From assembly GCA_039105265.1 (NCBI GenBank), contig JAPFFF010000053.1:992001-1056000 (forward strand): a stretch of DNA of 64,000 nucleotides, written 5' to 3'. The DNA is from Tritrichomonas musculus. Taxonomy: Eukaryota > Parabasalia > Tritrichomonadida > Tritrichomonadidae. The position numbers and the translations under genes were made by a program. Of this stretch, positions 62,297-64,000 are shown in pieces (within the stretch, counting starts at the first letter, position 1; each line of letters starts with the position of its first letter). The notes below the pieces were generated by a model. The model saw only the letters and a list, made by a program, of their open reading frames with translations, searched no databases and was not told the DNA's origin.

Positions 62297-64000
62297 ATGG
62301 AAAAAATTGAATACGATGATCAAAATACTCTTGAAAATGGAAATAAAGAATTATTTAATTTAATTATCCAAGCAATGATAGATTTCAGTCAACAGATAGA
62401 TGATCTCTTGATTTTAGAAAAGATTATAACAAATTTAGCTGAATATTCGATTTGGTACAGTGATTTTATGATATCTCATCCTTTATATTCTCAAACAAAA
62501 CTAGTTGATCATTTAATTTCACTTTTTTCAGATCCTAATCTTCCACCCAGCATTAAAGTTCAAGCATCTAAAGCCATTTCTTCTTTTATTCCATATTTTA
62601 ATGAAGATCAAATTAATTCAATGGTAAATCTTCCTTTTATTCAGATTATCTATGAATTATTTATTTTTTATTCCAATGAAAATCAAAAAGAAAACAAAAC
62701 TTCATTTTTTTATTTATCCATTATTTTAATGTTTTTGTCAAAATTAGCGCGAGGATCACTTTATTCACGAAATACAATTATTCTCAAATTTCCAATCCTA
62801 GAGAAGCAAAACAAAGAAAACTCTTCTTTTGAATCCAAAACGATAAATGTTTTTAATTACATTTATTATAACATCAAATTCAATAGTGATCAAAATCTTA
62901 TTAATAGTCTGCTGCTATTTTTGAAAGATCTGTGCTTTTATCCACTCAGCCAAAATGCATATGAAAAAGCTTGTCTCATTTCAATTATTTTACTCCAAAA
63001 ACCTTCAAACGAAAATAGTGAAATCTTGTTTAAAATTATCTGGTATATTTGCAAAAACGGTTTTGGTCATGTTGTTGGTCAAAAAAGTGCGTTTTATGGC
63101 ATTTTTAACGCCATTTCATTCTTCAAAAAAAGCTCTCTGAAAGTATTGAAATGTTGGCTGAAAATTATGAAGTCAATCATCAACCTCAACGTTGATCTGA
63201 CAAAATGCTTCGATTTGAAGATTTTCAGCGAATGCGTTTCTCAATTGGAAGCCGAAAGACTTGAAATCATTCTAAGACTGATAGACTATCTCATATCTGA
63301 CGAATATAATCCATTCAATTCACTCTCAATTCAAAATCTTAATGAATTAAATTTCAATAATAGCGCTGACTTTAATGATAACAACAATAACAGCACTGGT
63401 TTAATTAATTCTAATGATGACTCTGGTTTTAGTGATGCTAATAATGACTCTAGTTTTAGTAATGCTAATAATGACTCTAGTTTTAGTAATGCTAATAATG
63501 ACTCTAGTTTTAGTGATGCTAATAATGACTCTAGTTTTAGTAATGCTAATAATGACTCTAGTTTTAGTAATGCTAATAATAACACTGATTTAATTAATTC
63601 TAATGATGACTCTTTTATTAGTGCTAATAATGACTCTGGTTTTAGTAATGCTAATAACAACACTGGTTTTAGTAATGCTAATAACAACACTGGTTTTAGT
63701 AATGCTAATAACAACACTGGTTTTAGTAATGCTAATAACAACACTGGTTTTAGTAATGCTAATAACAACACTGGTTTTAGTAATGCTAATAATGACTCTG
63801 GTTTTAGTAATGCTAATAACAACACTGGTTTTAGTAATGCTAATAATGACTCTGGTTTTAGTAATGATAGTGATTTTAATGATAAAGAAAGCTTTGAAAG
63901 TTGTGGGATGAATAATGCTGAAATTATTGGTGGCCTGCTCGATAACTTTAACAGTGATTTTCATCGTTTAAAAGAAGTTTATTTAAAAAGTTTTCTGAGG
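62297..64000 (+). CDS. Large helical protein with Asn/Ser repeat insert (partial, runs off right edge)
   Basis: The frame opens at ATG 62297 and is open for 568 codons to the window end, so the gene is longer. Residues 1-360 are helical and Leu/Ile-rich in a pattern like ARM/HEAT-type solenoids (DDLLILEKIITNLAEYS, SIKVQASKAISSFIPYF, RLEIILRLIDYLISDEY), but no named family is recognised. Residues 366-524 are a low-complexity Asn/Ser/Asp insert of 9-residue repeats encoded by a 27-bp minisatellite. After that ordinary sequence resumes (NNAEIIGGLLDNFNSDFHRL). Continuity on both sides of the insert shows it is a true coding repeat. The start is the first ATG after stops, 11 nt after TTTTCATC. Confidence 0.8.
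   Translation, partial: MEKIEYDDQNTLENGNKELFNLIIQAMIDFSQQIDDLLILEKIITNLAEYSIWYSDFMISHPLYSQTKLVDHLISLFSDPNLPPSIKVQASKAISSFIPYFNEDQINSMVNLPFIQIIYELFIFYSNENQKENKTSFFYLSIILMFLSKLARGSLYSRNTIILKFPILEKQNKENSSFESKTINVFNYIYYNIKFNSDQNLINSLLLFLKDLCFYPLSQNAYEKACLISIILLQKPSNENSEILFKIIWYICKNGFGHVVGQKSAFYGIFNAISFFKKSSLKVLKCWLKIMKSIINLNVDLTKCFDLKIFSECVSQLEAERLEIILRLIDYLISDEYNPFNSLSIQNLNELNFNNSADFNDNNNNSTGLINSNDDSGFSDANNDSSFSNANNDSSFSNANNDSSFSDANNDSSFSNANNDSSFSNANNNTDLINSNDDSFISANNDSGFSNANNNTGFSNANNNTGFSNANNNTGFSNANNNTGFSNANNNTGFSNANNDSGFSNANNNTGFSNANNDSGFSNDSDFNDKESFESCGMNNAEIIGGLLDNFNSDFHRLKEVYLKSFLR
63394..63870 (+). repeat. 27-bp coding minisatellite, about 18 units
   Basis: Tandem units of GGTTTTAGTAATGCTAATAA plus seven bases encode [TS]GFSNANN[ND]. 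Two unit types are interleaved, an AAC-AAC-ACT (NNT) type and an AAT-GAC-TCT (NDS) type, and two units read LINSNDD instead. The NNT units at about 63636-63790 are identical to one another, suggesting recent expansion. One unit is a codon short. All keep the frame. Confidence 0.9.

Noticed and set aside
63394-63870. CRISPR-like array
   Set aside because: Units are contiguous without spacers and encode protein; the genome is eukaryotic.
63331-63964. Long Leu/Ala-, Ile/Thr- and Leu/Val-rich frames on either strand over the minisatellite
   Set aside because: They are other-frame readings of the 27-bp repeat; the plus-strand frame from 62297 is continuous on both sides of the repeat.

Overview
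The window looks like nuclear DNA of a trichomonad (Parabasalia), most likely a Tritrichomonas-type genome. Pointers are very AT-rich DNA with many homopolymer runs, intronless genes on both strands, a Sel1-repeat kinase, a giant Pmp-like (polymorphic membrane protein) adhesin, an Inr-like TCAYT initiator 11 nt before one start codon, and stop codons that usually sit inside TAAA, the trichomonad poly(A) signal. The genus is inferred from gene content; no marker gene is present.

Layout. 1-7.8 kb is gene-dense: the 5' end of a secreted or membrane protein (-), an RCC1-type propeller (-), a PP1/PP2A-type phosphatase with an insert and tail (-), and a 1000-aa protein joining a von Willebrand A domain to a ubiquitin-conjugating fold (+). 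7.9-13.3 kb is gene-poor and holds TIR elements and a kinase scrap. 13.4-14.8 kb is an NCS2 nucleobase permease (+). 15.4-18.4 kb is a broken helicase-bearing virus-like or large mobile element, followed by a J-domain pseudogene. 19.0-26.5 kb has a divergent pair: a Sel1-repeat kinase (-) and a UBR-box E3 ligase (+). A decayed ceramide-synthase-like (TLC) gene lies at 27-27.7 kb.

30.3-36.1 kb is a nest of inverted-repeat elements. A TTAA-flanked 5.8-kb unit encloses a 390-bp TA-flanked MITE, a 1.1-kb TIR unit and a 2.6-kb TA-flanked unit, and the last contains two more TIR units, one carrying a small gene. A TKL-like kinase lies next to its right edge. 39.1-40.9 kb holds more elements. 41.0-52.3 kb is one 3760-aa surface protein whose middle is 3.7 near-identical copies of a 1.6-kb repeat. 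53.5-58.9 kb holds a second Mutator-like copy, a series of hairpins, a 1.5-kb TIR element with an 8-bp target duplication, and a decayed hAT-like transposase. After a 3.4-kb AT desert, an unfinished CDS with a 27-bp coding minisatellite runs off the right edge.

No operons or shared pathways are evident. The common themes are signalling (two kinases, one phosphatase), ubiquitin (UBR ligase and vWA-UBC fusion), surface exposure (Pmp-like protein) and heavy invasion by small DNA elements.
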